Assembly (NCBI RefSeq): GCF_932526225.1
Contig: NC_064044.1
Location: 13,641,453-13,705,452 of the forward strand
Direction: 5' to 3'
Length of the DNA stretch: 64,000 nt
Origin: Nematostella vectensis
Taxonomy: Eukaryota; Cnidaria; Anthozoa; Actiniaria; Edwardsiidae
This document shows positions 41,267-54,520 of the stretch, in pieces. The stretch's first letter is position 1, and every line of letters starts with the position of its first letter. Position numbers and translations under genes: made by a program. Below the pieces are notes generated by a model that was not told the origin of the DNA, made no database searches, and worked only from the letters and a program-made list of their open reading frames with translations.

Positions 41267-43461
41267 CTAAGGACCGGCACAAGTCTCGTCACGAAAATAA
41301 TCAAAATTAATGTGACCCCACTTCCCATCTCCATCATCCACAACTCGAAGGCGTGCTGTCTTGCCAATGAGCTCACTCACGTTCCAGTTCTTCTCGATCA
41401 TTTCTTCATTCCCAGTGCTGGTCGTCTCATTGACAACGACGATTCCACCAATCAGAAGCTCCGCGCGCTGAAAATTTGTGTTTCTTGCCCCGCCTCCAAT
41501 CAGAAACTTGAGAGTTGGACCTTGAATGACGAACGACGGTGACGTCAGTTTTCCGGTTGGCACATCGCCTTGTTGGCCACCTACTGGGTACAAAGGGCTC
41601 GGTCGATTCTCGAATGTCCCGATATACCAGTTGCCATGGAGTTTGGATGGTTTGCCTCGTGCATCGAAATTATCACCATAAGTCGGTTGGTTTTTGAAAG
41701 CAGTCCCTTCTTGGATCCATCCCGTTAGATTACCCTCCTCAAAATCAAAGTTTGCGCAAATACGACCTGAAAGTCATAACGACTTGAGAGATATTAGTGT
41801 ATAAAAATCTAGATAGGATAGGCCGCAGAATGGTTTTTGGTGGCGGTAGCGAGCACGACACCACCGGTTTGGTAAATGCAAGAGTTCAACATTCTGGTTA
41901 TGAAAAATTCGAGCAATGACTACATTATTCAAAATTTATATCAGTTTTAGCAGGTGCAGGTAAATAATAGTTTGTTTTCTGATCTCTTTCTGCGCATTAG
42001 GTTGAAAGTACTAAAGAGAGAAGTCTGATTTCAGCTGACGCGCTTGTTGTATTTACTACGAGCCCCCTTTGAATGAAATTTAGGGGACCGATTTTGGCCG
42101 TTACCGTTATCTGGTTATTGCTTTTATAAGCTTTACTTATATCTTCCCATTGTTAGTCTAAAACTCTCATCACTTATTGGAATAGTATAAAGCAACACGG
42201 CGCTGTCGATTTCTTACAAGTGCATGCAAGCTATCGCATCACGTGGTCACGTGACTTACCCTGACAGTACCGCCCAAAGTACGCAGGACTTGTACAGTTG
42301 CATGTGAAGTTACGCCCATCTGCGCTTGGTGAACAAACAGAGCCATTCAGGCAGGGATTAGGGTCACAGGCGGTCTAAAATTAAAAACATTCCCACTGCT
42401 TTAGGATAATAATTCAGCTATGGAACACGAGAATGCTGAGTAGTGAATTCTTCTAATACGTGGGACGAGTCAGAATGCTGAATCCGCGCACCAAGTGTAA
42501 TAGATTTTTATCTACGATAGCTCCCTGTAACTGAATAGTCCTTGACTCACACTAGCGCTCTCAAGAGACCAATCAGAAAAATAAATTAATAATTGAAAAA
42601 GCAGAAGTGGAGTCGAACTCGGAAAATAAATTTGCAGTTATCATTTGAGTAAGCATAGCGATACACTACACTATACCCTTTACTATAAGGACCTTTTTTA
42701 TAAGAACGTCCAGCCTGAGATTTTACTAAATTTTAAGAACACACAAAGGCTCAGATAACAGAAAAATATAACTTTTCTAGTCCTGATGCGTTCTAAAATA
42801 CAGATTCAAATTGTGTTCATAATGACTTATATATTATTGCTATTGATTTGAGTAATTCACTTTCTAATAATTCATCGGGTATTATTTTTTTAACCAACAT
42901 TTAAAAACATCGTTAAAAACATTTTCATCCTTAAAATGCTACAAAAATTAGAACGGCCCAGCCTCAACTGAAAATTAGACGATCTGTTAAAAAAAAGATA
43001 GTATATGCGGTAAATTCTCAACCATATCCCGTAGGCAAAACCTTATTTTTGAGTTTTGTTTTCAAAACAGAAACAAAACACTTAAGAGTCAAATCGTTTA
43101 CAATCGCCTTCACCCCGGTGAACTTCTAATTAGAAATTATTTCAAAGAACGTGCATGTAGGGAACCTAGACACTCTATTGAGAAATTTGTACAAGAACTT
43201 CATCCAAAATTACCTTTTTCGGGCTGAAAATACGACGAAGAAGTACTTCAAAAATAGAGTAGAAAGAAGGTAATGAGCTTTCTTTTTCTTTAGTAGAAGT
43301 ATGTTTCCTACCTTAACGCGTGAGTAGGCGCCGCCTTCTTTTTCTTCAAGAAAGTCCTCATAGTCCGAGTTCCCATCGTTCAACAGCTGACAGAGAGGGT
43401 TTTTCGAAATTTCTTGAATGAAGTTCACGGCAAAACACTCGACATTATCAAGGCAGGCGAT
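41267..43461 (-). pseudogene. Array unit A: apple-EGF-lectin-like gene lacking the 5' half of exon 1
   Basis: Exon 3 is 41,766-41,267 (500 nt, open to the stop), exon 2 is 42,374-42,260 (EGF, 115 nt, all six cysteines), and the remaining exon 1 is 43,461-43,312 (apple domain from IACLDNVEC onward). Upstream of 43,461 the homology to units B-D breaks at ...GGCGAT. It is replaced by unrelated DNA containing a CGCACCCCCAAAG...GGGTACGGGCCTGCACG segment, a phrase I recall from dispersed marine invertebrate repeats. Unit homology resumes near 43,705. The signal peptide, the first apple cysteine and the promoter region are therefore missing. What remains is intact, so a new first exon elsewhere cannot be excluded. 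Confidence 0.75.
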
Positions 43462-43704
43462 TTCGCACCCCCAAAGAAAAATCCTGGGTACGGGCCTGCA
43501 CGCGATCACTCAAACTCGAAACTATTCTTTTTTATCACTGACTACATATTGTTTGTTCCTCTTGCATTTTCAGGGTTGCATCGAGGCTCACCTTTGAATT
43601 GAACCTGCTATTATCATTCCCTCGATATGTGAATGAGTGGCTAAGAGTCTGAAAAACTTTGACTTCCAGGAAAACTAGACCCAAATTCTTAGGTTCTCTG
43701 GGAG
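43462..43704. mobile_element. Foreign segment replacing unit A exon 1 start
   Basis: About 240 bp with no counterpart in units B-D, standing where they have about 515 bp. It begins with a repeat-like end (TTCGCACCCCCAAAG, CCTGGGTACGGGCCTGCACG). No target duplication was identified. Confidence 0.4.
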
Positions 43705-45622
43705 AGCCTATTTTCGGTATTTGTAGAAAAAGGAAATATTATGATTCCTTTGCATCGGTAATAAATGAAATAGCAGAAAGTTACTAAAACAATACGTTTG
43801 GCTAGCTACTGTACGATTCTTTCTGCGCACATCTACTGTGTGTCAGCTCCTGCGCCGAATAAGACCCGGTTTGAATAGGGGCTTCAGGACAAGAAGTTGA
43901 GGAAGGAGTATAAAATAAGTGTTGCAAACTTGAATAAACCTAATTAAGAGTAAGATATATGTATTTTGAAGGAATTTTATTGAAGACTCTTGACCTAATT
44001 GGTATGCATAAGTGAAGTGAGAATGAAGAAGAATGCGTTGAATGGACTCCCTGTGAGCACACTTAACACCATTCGCCGGAGTCGCGAGTTAAGCCTTGTC
44101 CCCCACGCCTGGTACTCGCGCAACAGGCGGAGTTTCTTGTGGACTCTTTTTCCGTATCAAAGCGAAATATGTAGCGTGAGGCTAATGAAGCTGATTTTAC
44201 AGAGTTGATTAAAGTGATCACGTCTAACAGCTTGGTGAGTCCTGTGTGTTTTTAATTATGAATTTTTACAAATCCCCAAAACCACAAACTGTGAGCTTTG
44301 GCTCCCTGTGGTTTATGGTAGTAGTATTTTTTATCTCTTTTTTTCTCTTCTATTTTTCTATTTTGTCCAAAACACCTGCTTTTTACATGAACGAAATTAT
44401 TATCTGAACAAAGCAACTGCCCAAGGGATTATATCTACCTTTTTCAGGTTGCAACTCGAAACAACTCTGTGTCTTTTTGCATCAACTCTTTTCATTCTTA
44501 TTCTACTGTCGACGCAGACCACAAGGTCCGACGAACACCAGCAGATAGAGGCTGTCCGGTGGTTTCCTTTCTACATCTTTTCAAAATTACTAGAAGCCAA
44601 AATACATTTTTGCGAGCTAGTGTGTGTGTGCGTTTGCATCAATACCCCTTTTTTTATTCGTTCAAATGCTGTTATGCTTGCCGTCACTGAGATTGTTCAA
44701 TAGATCTTTACTCTCTCTCTCTCTCTCTCTCTTGGTTGTTATTACATTGTTGAGTGTTATTATATTTATGGGTGATACAAGGGAAATGCTAATAACACTC
44801 TTTTTCCCTACTATGTTTTTCGCGATTTCTGATATCATAACTAAAACTGTCAATATAACTTTGAAGGTGCCGCAATGTATCCCATTATTTGTGGGCCTGT
44901 GGTTCTACGCCATAGAGAGGCTCAAATGAACGTGTGCGTTTTTTCCTCGCCAAAAGCAAGTAAACAACAGAAGACTTAAGACATAAATCCCATTGTTTGT
45001 TGTATCTATAACAATACTTGGTAGGCCTGTGGTTTTACACAAAAGGGAGGCTCAAATGGGCATTTGCGGTTCATTTGGGTATTTTGAGAAATGACTGGAT
45101 TATTTTTTGTGGGTGTTTTTTTATTTAAATATCTTACAACCTTTTTATTTTACAACAAAATTCCCGAAAGGGGTGCAGTTCTTACCTATTACATAAAAAA
45201 TAGTTTACATTAACTAGAAAATTTGCTGATTAAATTGATTAAAAGCAAATTGTTATTTGCAACTTTCTATTTTTCATGGAAAAGCGCCATTATTTGTATT
45301 TCACTTCACTTATTTCATGTGGTTATAATGAGAATACGGTGAAGAATAAAACTCGAATACCACTTCATAACATACCATAATAGTATAAGCAACCTATTAA
45401 ATGCAACACCCACCAACCTACTTGCAAATATCATGCGTTTCGAGAAGTCAGATCTGCTTTGGAAAGTCACCAATTGTGACTCTCTAAAATAAATCATTGG
45501 GAAATTAGGGGAACTATATCTTCAGTTTAGTTAATAACCAGAAGCATAAGAGAACATGCATGGAATACGTAACTAAGAGCTAAATGCAGTTTTTGTCCCA
45601 ACAATGTTTTGTGAGCGGTTCT
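43705..45622. other. Spacer between array units A and B
   Basis: Unit-flank DNA. 44,190-44,452 is the sequence that reappears at the right edge (63,745-64,000). A (CT)n tract at 44,711-44,732 is followed by a short plus-strand ORF ending FVGLWFYAIERLK that also exists in later units. Confidence 0.6.
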
Positions 45623-48316
45623 CTAAGGACCGGCACAAGTCTCGTCACGAAAATAATCAAAGTTGATGTGATGCCACCACCCATCTCCATCATCCACAAC
45701 TCGAAGGCGTGCTGTCTTGCCGATGAGCTCACTCACGTTCCAGCTCTTCTCGATCATTCCTTCATTTTGAGTGTCGGTCGTCTCACTGACAACGACGATT
45801 CCACCAATCAGAAGCTCCGCACGCTCAACACTTGTGTTGCTTTCCCCGCCTCCAATCAGAAACTTGAGAGTTGGACCTTGAATGACGAACGGCGGTGACG
45901 TCAGTTTTCCGGTTGGCGCATCGCCTTGTTGGCCACCTACTGGGTACAAAGGGCTTGGTCGATTCTCGAATGTCCCGATATACCAGTTGCCATGGAGTTT
46001 GGATGGTTTGCCTCGTGCATCGGAATTATCACCATAAGTTGGTTGGTTTCTGAAAGCAGTGCCTTCTTGAATCCATCCCGTTAGATTACCGTCCTCAAAA
46101 TCAAAGTCTGCACAAATACGACCTGAAGAAGATAAAGTCCTACCGTTATCGCTTTTATAAACTTTACTTATATCTTCCCTTTAGCTTTCTAAAACTCTCA
46201 TCACTTATTGGAATAGTATAAAGCAACACGGCGCTGTCGATTTCTTACGAGTGCATGCAAGCTGTTCCATCGCGCAGTCACGTGACTCACCCTGACAGTA
46301 CCGCCCAAAGTGCGCAGGACTTGTAAAGTTGCACGAGAAGTTACGCCCATCTGCGCTTGGTGAACAAACAGAGCCATACAGGCAGGGATTAGGCTCACAG
46401 GCGGTCTGAAATTAAAAACATTCCCACTGCTTTAGGATAATAATTCAGCAAGAGAACACGAGAAGGGTGAGTAGTGAATTCTCCTAATATGTGGGCCGAG
46501 TCAGAACGTGGTATCCGTGCGCCAAGTGTAATTGATTTTTATCTACGAAAGGTGGCTGTATTAAGGGGCATTGAATATAGTCCATGACTTACACTTGCGC
46601 TCGCAAGAGCTTCAAAAGAAAAATAAATAAATAATTTTAAAAAATCAATATTGCGAGCAGAAGTGCAATAAAACTTCGGATTGAATTTATATCTCGAAAA
46701 ATATATTTGCCGTTATTATTTGAGTAACCATCACGATAGATAGTTCTTTGCAAATACACTATTTTATAGGAACTTTTTTATAAGAACGTCCAGCCCGAGA
46801 TTTCACCAAATTTTAACAACATGCTAAGATAACAGAAAAATGTTGCTTTTGATGCGTTCAAAAATGCAAAGTCAAATTGTGTTCATTATAACAACCTTAT
46901 ATATCATTGCTATTGGTATTTTGTGTAATTGACTTCCTAATATTTAAATGGGTATTATATTTATTTACTATATAAACCAAAATTTAAGAACATCGTCAAG
47001 AACATTTTCAGCCTAAAAATGATCCAAAAATAAGAACGGCCCCTATCAACTGAAAATTTTTGTTACATGGTTCTTGCATGTCTTTATTTCATCAAAATAC
47101 CTATGATTAATTTACAATTGCCACAGATTTGATAACAAGAACGATTGAATATTAACAAGTCAAATTTTTATGTGCAATTTTGGAAAATTATTCCACCAGC
47201 AAAGTTAGGCTGTGGTGTTGCTATCTAAAGCGTCTACTCACTCGTTCCGCTTGTTCATTGTAGTCGACATAACAGTTATTGAAAATAGATATTTGGCGTA
47301 ATAAAGATAAGTCGCTCTTCTATCATCAGTGAGCAGCGTGCACACACTGAAACTCTGAGTTACGAAAATTTTGCAATTCAACTCAACCTTTGGGAATTGA
47401 GTCCGTGCATGGAGCAGCCCCGCTCTGTCTAAATGTAAAATTTTGATTGTGTACAGTATTGATCTAATGAGCTTCTCAAACTTGTGCAATCAACCACCAA
47501 TTCCCCTGGATTTTTTTGCAGGTCAATAATAACCTGAACCTTGTTTTTTTTTCAAAAAGGCAATTATTCTTGAGGTTTTTTTTCTCTTTCCTCCCAGTTT
47601 AAACTGTTTGTTTACGGCAGTTCGCCGTATAACATTCTTCGGGCCTTACTAACTTAGACGATCTTATATAAAAAAAGAGTGTAACTGTATATGCGGTAAA
47701 TTTTAAGCCATATTCCGTAGTCAAAACCTAATTTTCGAGGTTTTTTTTCAACACAGAAACAAAACACCAAAGAGTCAGATCGTTTACGGTCGCTTTCACC
47801 CTGGTGTACTTCTATTAGAAATTACTTAAAACGTAACCTAGAAACTCTATTGAGAAATTTGTACAAGAACTTCATCCAAAATTACCTTTTTCGGGCTGAA
47901 AATGCGACGAAGAAGTACTTCAAAAATAGAGTAGAAAGGAAGTAATGAGCTTTCTTTTTCTTTAGTAGAAGTATGTTTCCTACCTTAACGCGTGAGTAGG
48001 AGCCGCCTTCTTTTTCTTCAAGATAGTCCTCATAGTCCGAGTTCCCATCGTTCAACAGCTGACAGAGAGGGTCTTTCGAATTTTCTTGAATGAAGTTCAC
48101 GGCAAAACACTCGACATTATCAAGGCAGGCGATGTGACAATTACTGAAATCTTTAGAGCTTTTCTCTGATAGGACTGCCCCGGTCTTCACGAAATTTCGA
48201 TCGGGAAAGCTTGGAAGGAAATTCCTAAAAGAAAATTCGTCGTCTTCTAAAATGAATTCTGCTTTGATCGCGAGCACTAAATAGAGGATTACGATTAAGG
48301 CAGGGAACGCAGACAT
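45623..48316 (-). CDS. Array unit B: secreted apple/PAN-EGF-levanase-type beta-sandwich protein (only intact copy)
   Basis: Three exons: 48,316-47,984 (333 nt), 46,405-46,291 (115 nt), 46,122-45,623 (500 nt). Splice phases fit, giving 315 aa. The start chosen is ATG 48,316, which begins a signal peptide (MSAFPALIVILYLVLAIKA); an ATG 12 codons upstream adds only polar residues. The apple/PAN-like domain has Cys60, 64, 70 and 85. The EGF domain spans about 112-150. Residues 153-315 match the sandwich module seen C-terminal to GH32 levanases (FDFEDGNLTGWIQEGTAF, GKLTSP, LKFLIGGG, WNVSELIGKTARLRVVDDGD, HINFDYF). It is probably an extracellular glycan- or matrix-binding protein; no catalytic domain is visible. 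The fifth EGF cysteine is Phe138 (TGT to TTT), which should remove one disulfide. Confidence 0.8.
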
Positions 48317-49439
48317 GGTACCTGGCTCCCGTGCGCAGAATATACAAGTCAACCTATTTTACTCTCGCATATAGTTGGACCATGAGTCCCCAGTGGGCGA
48401 TATTAATTATTAATTGCGTTTTGCTCTGCCTTATCACGGAGACGTCGTATTATGTTCAACTGTTCCAGAGTAGAATACAAAGTAATTTCCTCAATGGAAA
48501 ATTAATGGGTGATTTTAATCATCGACTCGACTCGAGTCGCTGGAGACAAGATGCGTGCCAATAACTATTATATCATCATGAAAAATAGTTTAAAATTCTT
48601 TAGAAGTTGACAGAGCAGCTGTCCGTTTCCCTGATTCACGCTGGCCGAGCCTATTTTTGGTATTTGTAGAAAAAGAAAATGTTCCCTTTCAATTGGTAAT
48701 GAATGAAAAAGCAGGAAGTTACTAAAACAATACGTTTCCCTAGCTACTGTATGATTCTCTCTGCGTAGATCAACTGTAAGTCAGCTCCTGCGTCGAAAAA
48801 GACCCGGTTTGAACAGGGGCTTAAATTCAGTACGGCAAGTTATTCCCAAAATCCAAAGTAACTTTTTCTGAATTAAAGCATTTAGCCTTGAAACCTTTAA
48901 TATTCCTATAACATTGACGAAGGAGTATAAAATAAGTGTTGCAAACATGAATAGACCCAATAAAGAGTAAGATGTATGTATTAAAGGAACTTTATTGAAG
49001 ACTTCGTGACCTATTGGTATGCATAAATGACTCATTTATCACTTGAAGTTTAAAGCACTTGTTTTAGATAAACAAGAATGTGTTGAGTGGACTCCCTGTG
49101 AGCACACTTCATGATACCATTCGCTGGAGTCGCAATTTTAAGGCATGCCCCCTCGCCTGGTGCGCGATCCACAGGCGGAGTTACTTGTGGACTCTTTTTT
49201 TGTATGAAAGCGATATATGTAGATTGGTACGTAAGCCCAGGCCGGTCACGCGTGAAGTTTAGTTTTAAATTTTACTTAGCGACTAAAACTATCAAATTGC
49301 AATCTGTTGTTAAACTCCAACTTTCAAATTGAAGTCTATTATCGAATTCTAACTTTGAAATTGCTCTCCAATATCGGGCTACCACTTGCGAAACAAAAAC
49401 AAACTCTCAAATCGCTCTATGTTTTAGTCAACATAAAAT

Positions 49440-49690
49440 TAGCTCGCTTCCCATCTCCAAATTACTACTCTCAATCCAATCTCGCTTTTCAACTCCAAAT
49501 AACAACTATCAAATCAAACTTCGCTTTCCATCTCCAAATTACAACTCTCAATCAACACTCGCTTTTCACTTCCAAAATACAACTCTCAAATTACACTCGC
49601 TTTTTATCTCCAAATACAACTCTCAATTCACGCTCGCTTTTCAGCTCCAAAATACAACTCTCAAATCAAACTCTTAAAGCACTTAACTGC
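49440..49690 (+). repeat. Diverged 35-40 bp tandem repeat, unit B flank
   Basis: Repeats of (C)TCCAAATTACAACTCTCAA plus a CTCGCTTTTCA-type segment, about six copies. Similar arrays lie at about 53,930-54,195 and 59,090-59,345 in units C and D; the region is absent from unit A. Confidence 0.75.
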
Positions 49691-49809
49691 TCAAACGTTA
49701 GAAATACTGCTTATTCTGAATAAATACACATCACAAAGCAATAAGAGATTATTGTGACCTTTATTCTAGGATAGAAGACAATTATAGGACAATTGCAGGA
49801 GGCTATCAA

Positions 49810-49838
49810 TCTCTCTCTCTCTCTCTCTCCCTCTCTCC

Positions 49839-49920
<82 letters not shown>
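49810..49920 (+). repeat. (CT)n microsatellite, unit B/C
   Basis: 111 bp of CT with scattered CCCT interruptions. Confidence 0.95.
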
Positions 49921-49923
<3 letters not shown>

Positions 49924-50762
49924 GGATGTTATTACATCTTTGGGTGTTATTATATTTATGGGTGATACAAGGAAAATGCTAATAACACTCTTTTTCCCTA
50001 CTGTGTTTTTCGCGATTTCTGATATCATAACTAAAACTGTCAATCTAACTTTGCAGATGCCGATGTGTATCCCATTATTTGTAGGCCTGTGGTTCTACGC
50101 CATAGAGAGGCTCAAATGAACGCGTGCGTTTTTTCCCGCCAAAAGCAAGTAAACAACAGAAGACTCAAGACATAAATCCCATTGTTTGTTGTATCTATAA
50201 CAATAGTTGGTAGGCCTGTGGTTTTACACCAAAGAGAGGCTTAAATGGGCATTCGCGGTTCATTTGGGTATTTTGAGAAATGACTGGACTATTTTTTGTG
50301 GGTGTTTTTTTATTTAAATATTTTACAACCTTTTTATTTTACAACAAACTACCCGAAAGGGGTGCAGTTCTTACCTATAACATAAAAATAGTTTACATTA
50401 ACTAGAAAATTTACTGATTAAATTGATTAAAAGCAAATTGTTATTTGCAACTTTCTATTTTTCATGGAAAAGCGCCATTATTTGTATTTCACTTCACTTA
50501 TTTCATGTGGTTATAATTAGAATACGGTGAAGAATAAAACTCGAATACCACTTCATAACATACCATAATAATATAAGCAACCTATTAAATGCAACACCCA
50601 CCAAGCTACTTAGTGCAAATATCATGCGTTACGAGAAGTCAGATCTGCTTCGGAAAGTTTAATAAACTTTACTTATTCTTCTTAGTATAAGGCAACACGG
50701 CGCTATCGCTGATTTCTTTCGAGTGCATGCAATCTATTGCATCACGTGGTCTCGTGGCCCAC

Positions 50763-52781
50763 CCTGACAGTACCGCCCAAAGTGCGCAGGACTTGTCAGT
50801 TGCATGTGAAGTTACGCCCATCTGCGCTTGGTGAACAAACAGAGCCATTCAGGCAGGGATTAGGCTCACAGGAAGTCTGAAATTAAAAAAAACACATTTC
50901 AGTTTTTTGAAGATAATAATTCTGCTAGTAAACACGAAAGAGAAGGGTGAGTAGTGAATTCTCCTAATACGTGGGCCGAGTCAGAACGTGGTATCCGTGC
51001 ACCAAGTGTAATTGATTTTTATCTACGAAAGGTGGCTGTATTGAGGGGTATTTAATATAATCCATGACTTACACTTGCGCGCGCAAGAGCCTCAAAAGAA
51101 AAATAAATAAATAATTAAAAAAATTCAACATTGCGAGCAGAAGTGCCATTAAAACTTCGGATTGAACTTATATCTCGGAAAATATATTTGCCGTTGCCAT
51201 TTGAGTAACCATAACGATAGATGGTTCTTTGCAAATACACTTTTTTGTAAGAACCTATTTTATAAGAACGCCCAGCCCGAGTTTCACCAAATTTTAACAA
51301 CATGCTAAGATAGCAGAAAAATGTTGCTTTTAATGCGTTCTAAAATGCAGAGTCAAATTGTGTTCATTATAACAACCTTAATTCACTTCCTAATAATTCA
51401 TTGGGTATTATGTTTTTATACTGTATAAACCAAAATTTAATAACATCGTTAAGAACATTTTCAGCCTGAAAATGATCCAAAAATAAGAACGGCCCAGCCT
51501 ATCAACTGAAAATTATTGTTACATGGTTCTTGCATGTTCTTTATTTCATTAAAATACCTATGATTAATTTACAATCGCCACAGATTTGGTAACAAGAACG
51601 ATTGAATATTAACAAGTCAAATTTTTATGTGCAATTTTGGAAAATTATTCCACCAGCAAAGTTAGGCCGTGGTGTGTCTATCTGAGGCGTCTACTCACTC
51701 GTTCCGCTTGTTCATTGTCGTCGATATAACAGTTATTGAAAATAGATATTTGGCGTAATAAAGATAAGTCGCTCTTCTATCATCAGTGAGCAGCGTGCAC
51801 ACACTGAAACTCCGAGTTACGAAAATTTTGCAACTCAACTCCACCTTTGGGAATTGAGTCCGTGCATGAGCAGCCCCGCTCTGTCTAAATGTAAAATTTT
51901 GATTGTGTACAGTATTGATCTAATGAGCTTCTCAAATTTGTGCAATCAACCACCAATTCTCCTGGATTTTCTTAGATTTCAATAATAACCTGAACCTTGT
52001 TTTGTTTTGTTCGAAAAAAGGCAACAATAGTTTTTTTTCTCTTATCCCCCAGTTTAAAATGTTGCTTACGGCAGTTCGCCGTATAACACTCTTCGGGCCT
52101 TACTAACGTAGCAATCTTATATAAAAAAAAGAGTGTAACTGTATATGCGGTAAATTTTAAGCCATATCCCGTAGTGAAAACCTAATTTTCGGGTTTTTTT
52201 TCAACACAGAAACAAAACACCAAAGAGTCAGATCGTTTACGGTCGCTTTCACCCTGGTGTACTTCTATTAGAAATTACTTAAAACGGCGTATGTAGGTAA
52301 CCTAGAAACTCTATTGAGAAATTTGTACAAGAACTTCATCCAAAATTACCTTTTTCGGGCTGAAAATGCGACGAAGAAGTACTTCAAAAATAGAGTAGAA
52401 AGTAAGTAATGAGCTTTTTTCTTTCTTTAGTAGAAGTATGTTTCCTACCTTAACGCGTGAGTAGGAGCCGCCTTCTTTTTCTTCAAGATAGTCCTCATAG
52501 TCCGAGTTCCCATCGTTCAACAGCTGACAGAGAGGGTCTTTCGAATTTTCTTGAATGAAGTTCACGGCAAAACACTCGACATTATCAAGGCAGGCGATGT
52601 GACAATTACTGAAATCTTTAGAGCTTTTCTCTGATAGGACTGCCCCGGTCTTCACGAGGATTCGACCGGGAAAGCTTGGAAGGAAATTCCTAAAAGAAAA
52701 TTCGTCGTCTTCTAAAATAAATTCTGCTTTGATCGCGAGCACTAAATAGAGGATCATGATTAAGGCAGGGAATGCAGACAT
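50763..52781 (-). pseudogene. Array unit C: gene with exon 3 deleted and EGF frameshift
   Basis: Exon 1 (52,781-52,449, 333 nt) is open and encodes the signal peptide and apple domain. Exon 2 (50,876-50,763) is 114 nt, one base short: the fifth-cysteine codon TGT has lost a base, giving AAC TGA and a stop. Exon 3 is absent. GCTTCGGAAAGTTTAA at about 50,648-50,664 runs directly into the intron sequence TAAACTTTACTTATTC that in unit D lies beyond exon 3, removing about 600 bp. At best a secreted apple-plus-partial-EGF fragment could be made. Confidence 0.8.
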
Positions 52782-53929
52782 GGTCCCTGGCTCCCGTGCG
52801 CAGAATATACAAGTCAACCTATTTTACTCTCGCATATAGTTGGACCATGAGTCCCCAGTGGGCGATATTAATTATTAATTGCGTTTTGCTCTGCCTTATC
52901 ACGGAGACGTCGTTATTTTCTTCACCAAGGATGTTCAACTGTTCCAGAGTAGAATACAAAGTAATTTCCTCAATGGAAAATTAATGGGTGATTTTAATCA
53001 TCGACTCGACTTGAGTCGCTGGAGACAAGATGCGTGCCAATAACTATTATATCATCATGAAAAATAGTTTAAAATTCTTTAGAAGTTGACAGAGCAGCTG
53101 TCCGTTTCCCTGATTCACGCTGGCCGAGCCTATTTTTGGTATTTGTAGAAAAAGAAAATGTTCCCTTTCAATTGGTAATGAATGAAAAAGCAGGAAGTTA
53201 CTAAAACAATACGTTTCCCTAGCTACTGTATGATTCTCTCTGCGTAGATCAACTGTAAGTCAGCTCCTGCGTCGAAAAAGACCCGGTTTGAACAGGGGCT
53301 TAAATTCAGTACGGCAAGTTATTCCCAAAATCCAAAGTAACTTTTTCTGAATTAAAGCATTTAGCCTTGAAACCTTTAATATTCCTATAACATTGACGAA
53401 GGAGTATAAAATAAGTGTTGCAAACATGAATAGACCCAATAAAGAGTAAGATGTATGTATTAAAGGAACTTTATTGAAGACTTCGTGACCTATTGGTATG
53501 CATAAATGACTCATTTATCACTTGAAGTTTAAAGCACTTGTTTTAGATAAACAAGAATGTGTTGAGTGGACTCCCTGTGAGCACACTTCATGATACCATT
53601 CGCTGGAGTCGCAATTTTAAGGCATGCCCCCTCGCCTGGTGCGCGATCCACAGGCGGAGTTACTTGTGGACTCTTTTTCTGTATGAAAGCGATATATGTA
53701 GAGTGGTACGTAAGCCCAGGCCGGTCACGCGTGAAGTTTAGTTTTATATTTTACTTAGCGACTAAAACTATCAAATTGCAATCTGTTGTTAAACTCCAAC
53801 TTTCAAATTGAAGTCTATTATCGAATTCTAACTTTGAAATTGCTCTCCAATATCGGGCTACCACTTGCGAAACAAAAACAAACTCTCAAATCGCTCTATG
53901 TTTTAGTCAACATAAAATTAGCTCGCTTC

Positions 53930-54195
53930 CCATCTCCAGATTACTACTCTCAAATCACACTCGCCTTCCATCTCCAAATTACAACTCTCAATCCAATCTC
54001 GCTTTTCAACTCCAAATAACAACTATCAAATCAAACTTCGCTTTCCATCTCCAAATTACAACTCTCAATCCACACTCGCTTTTCACTTCCAAAATACAAC
54101 TCTCAAATTACACTCGCTTTTTATCTCCAAATACAACTCTCAATTCACGCTCGCTTTTCAGCTCCAAAATACAACTCTCAAATCAAACTCTTAAA
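53930..54195 (+). repeat. Diverged 35-40 bp tandem repeat, unit C flank
   Basis: Same family as 49,440-49,690, with one extra unit (CTCAAATCACACTCGCCTTCC) that unit B lacks and unit D shares. Confidence 0.75.
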
Positions 54196-54326
54196 GCACT
54201 TAACTGCTCAAACGTTAGAAATACTGCTATTCTGAATAAATACACATCACAAAGCAATAAGAGATTATTGTGACCTTTATTCTAGGATAGAAGACAATTA
54301 TAGGACAATTGCAGGAGGCTATCAAT

Positions 54327-54439
54327 CTCTCTCTCTCTCTCTCTCCCTCTCTCCCTCTCTCCCTCTCTCCCTCTCTCCCTCTCTCCCTCTCTCCCTCTCT
54401 CCCTCTCTCCCTCTCTCCCTCTCTCCCTCTCTCCCTCTC

Positions 54440-54514
<75 letters not shown>
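54327..54514 (+). repeat. (CT)n microsatellite, unit C/D
   Basis: 188 bp with regular CCCTCTCT interruptions in the first half, longer than its counterpart at 49,810-49,920. Confidence 0.95.

Positions 54515-54520
<6 letters not shown>

Noticed and set aside
48781-49035. 84-aa hydrophobic minus-strand ORF identical in units B, C and D
   Set aside because: Identity follows from recent duplication of the whole region. The homologous part of unit A does not keep the frame, and the ORF contains AATAAAG and AT-rich flank sequence.
49793-50119. Plus-strand ORFs ending FVGLWFYAIERLK in three array units (44,624-44,929; 49,793-50,119; 54,514-54,711)
   Set aside because: They are present only because the units are duplicated. 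Differences between A and B are mostly amino-acid changing, and the upstream part is (CT)n translation. No domain is seen.
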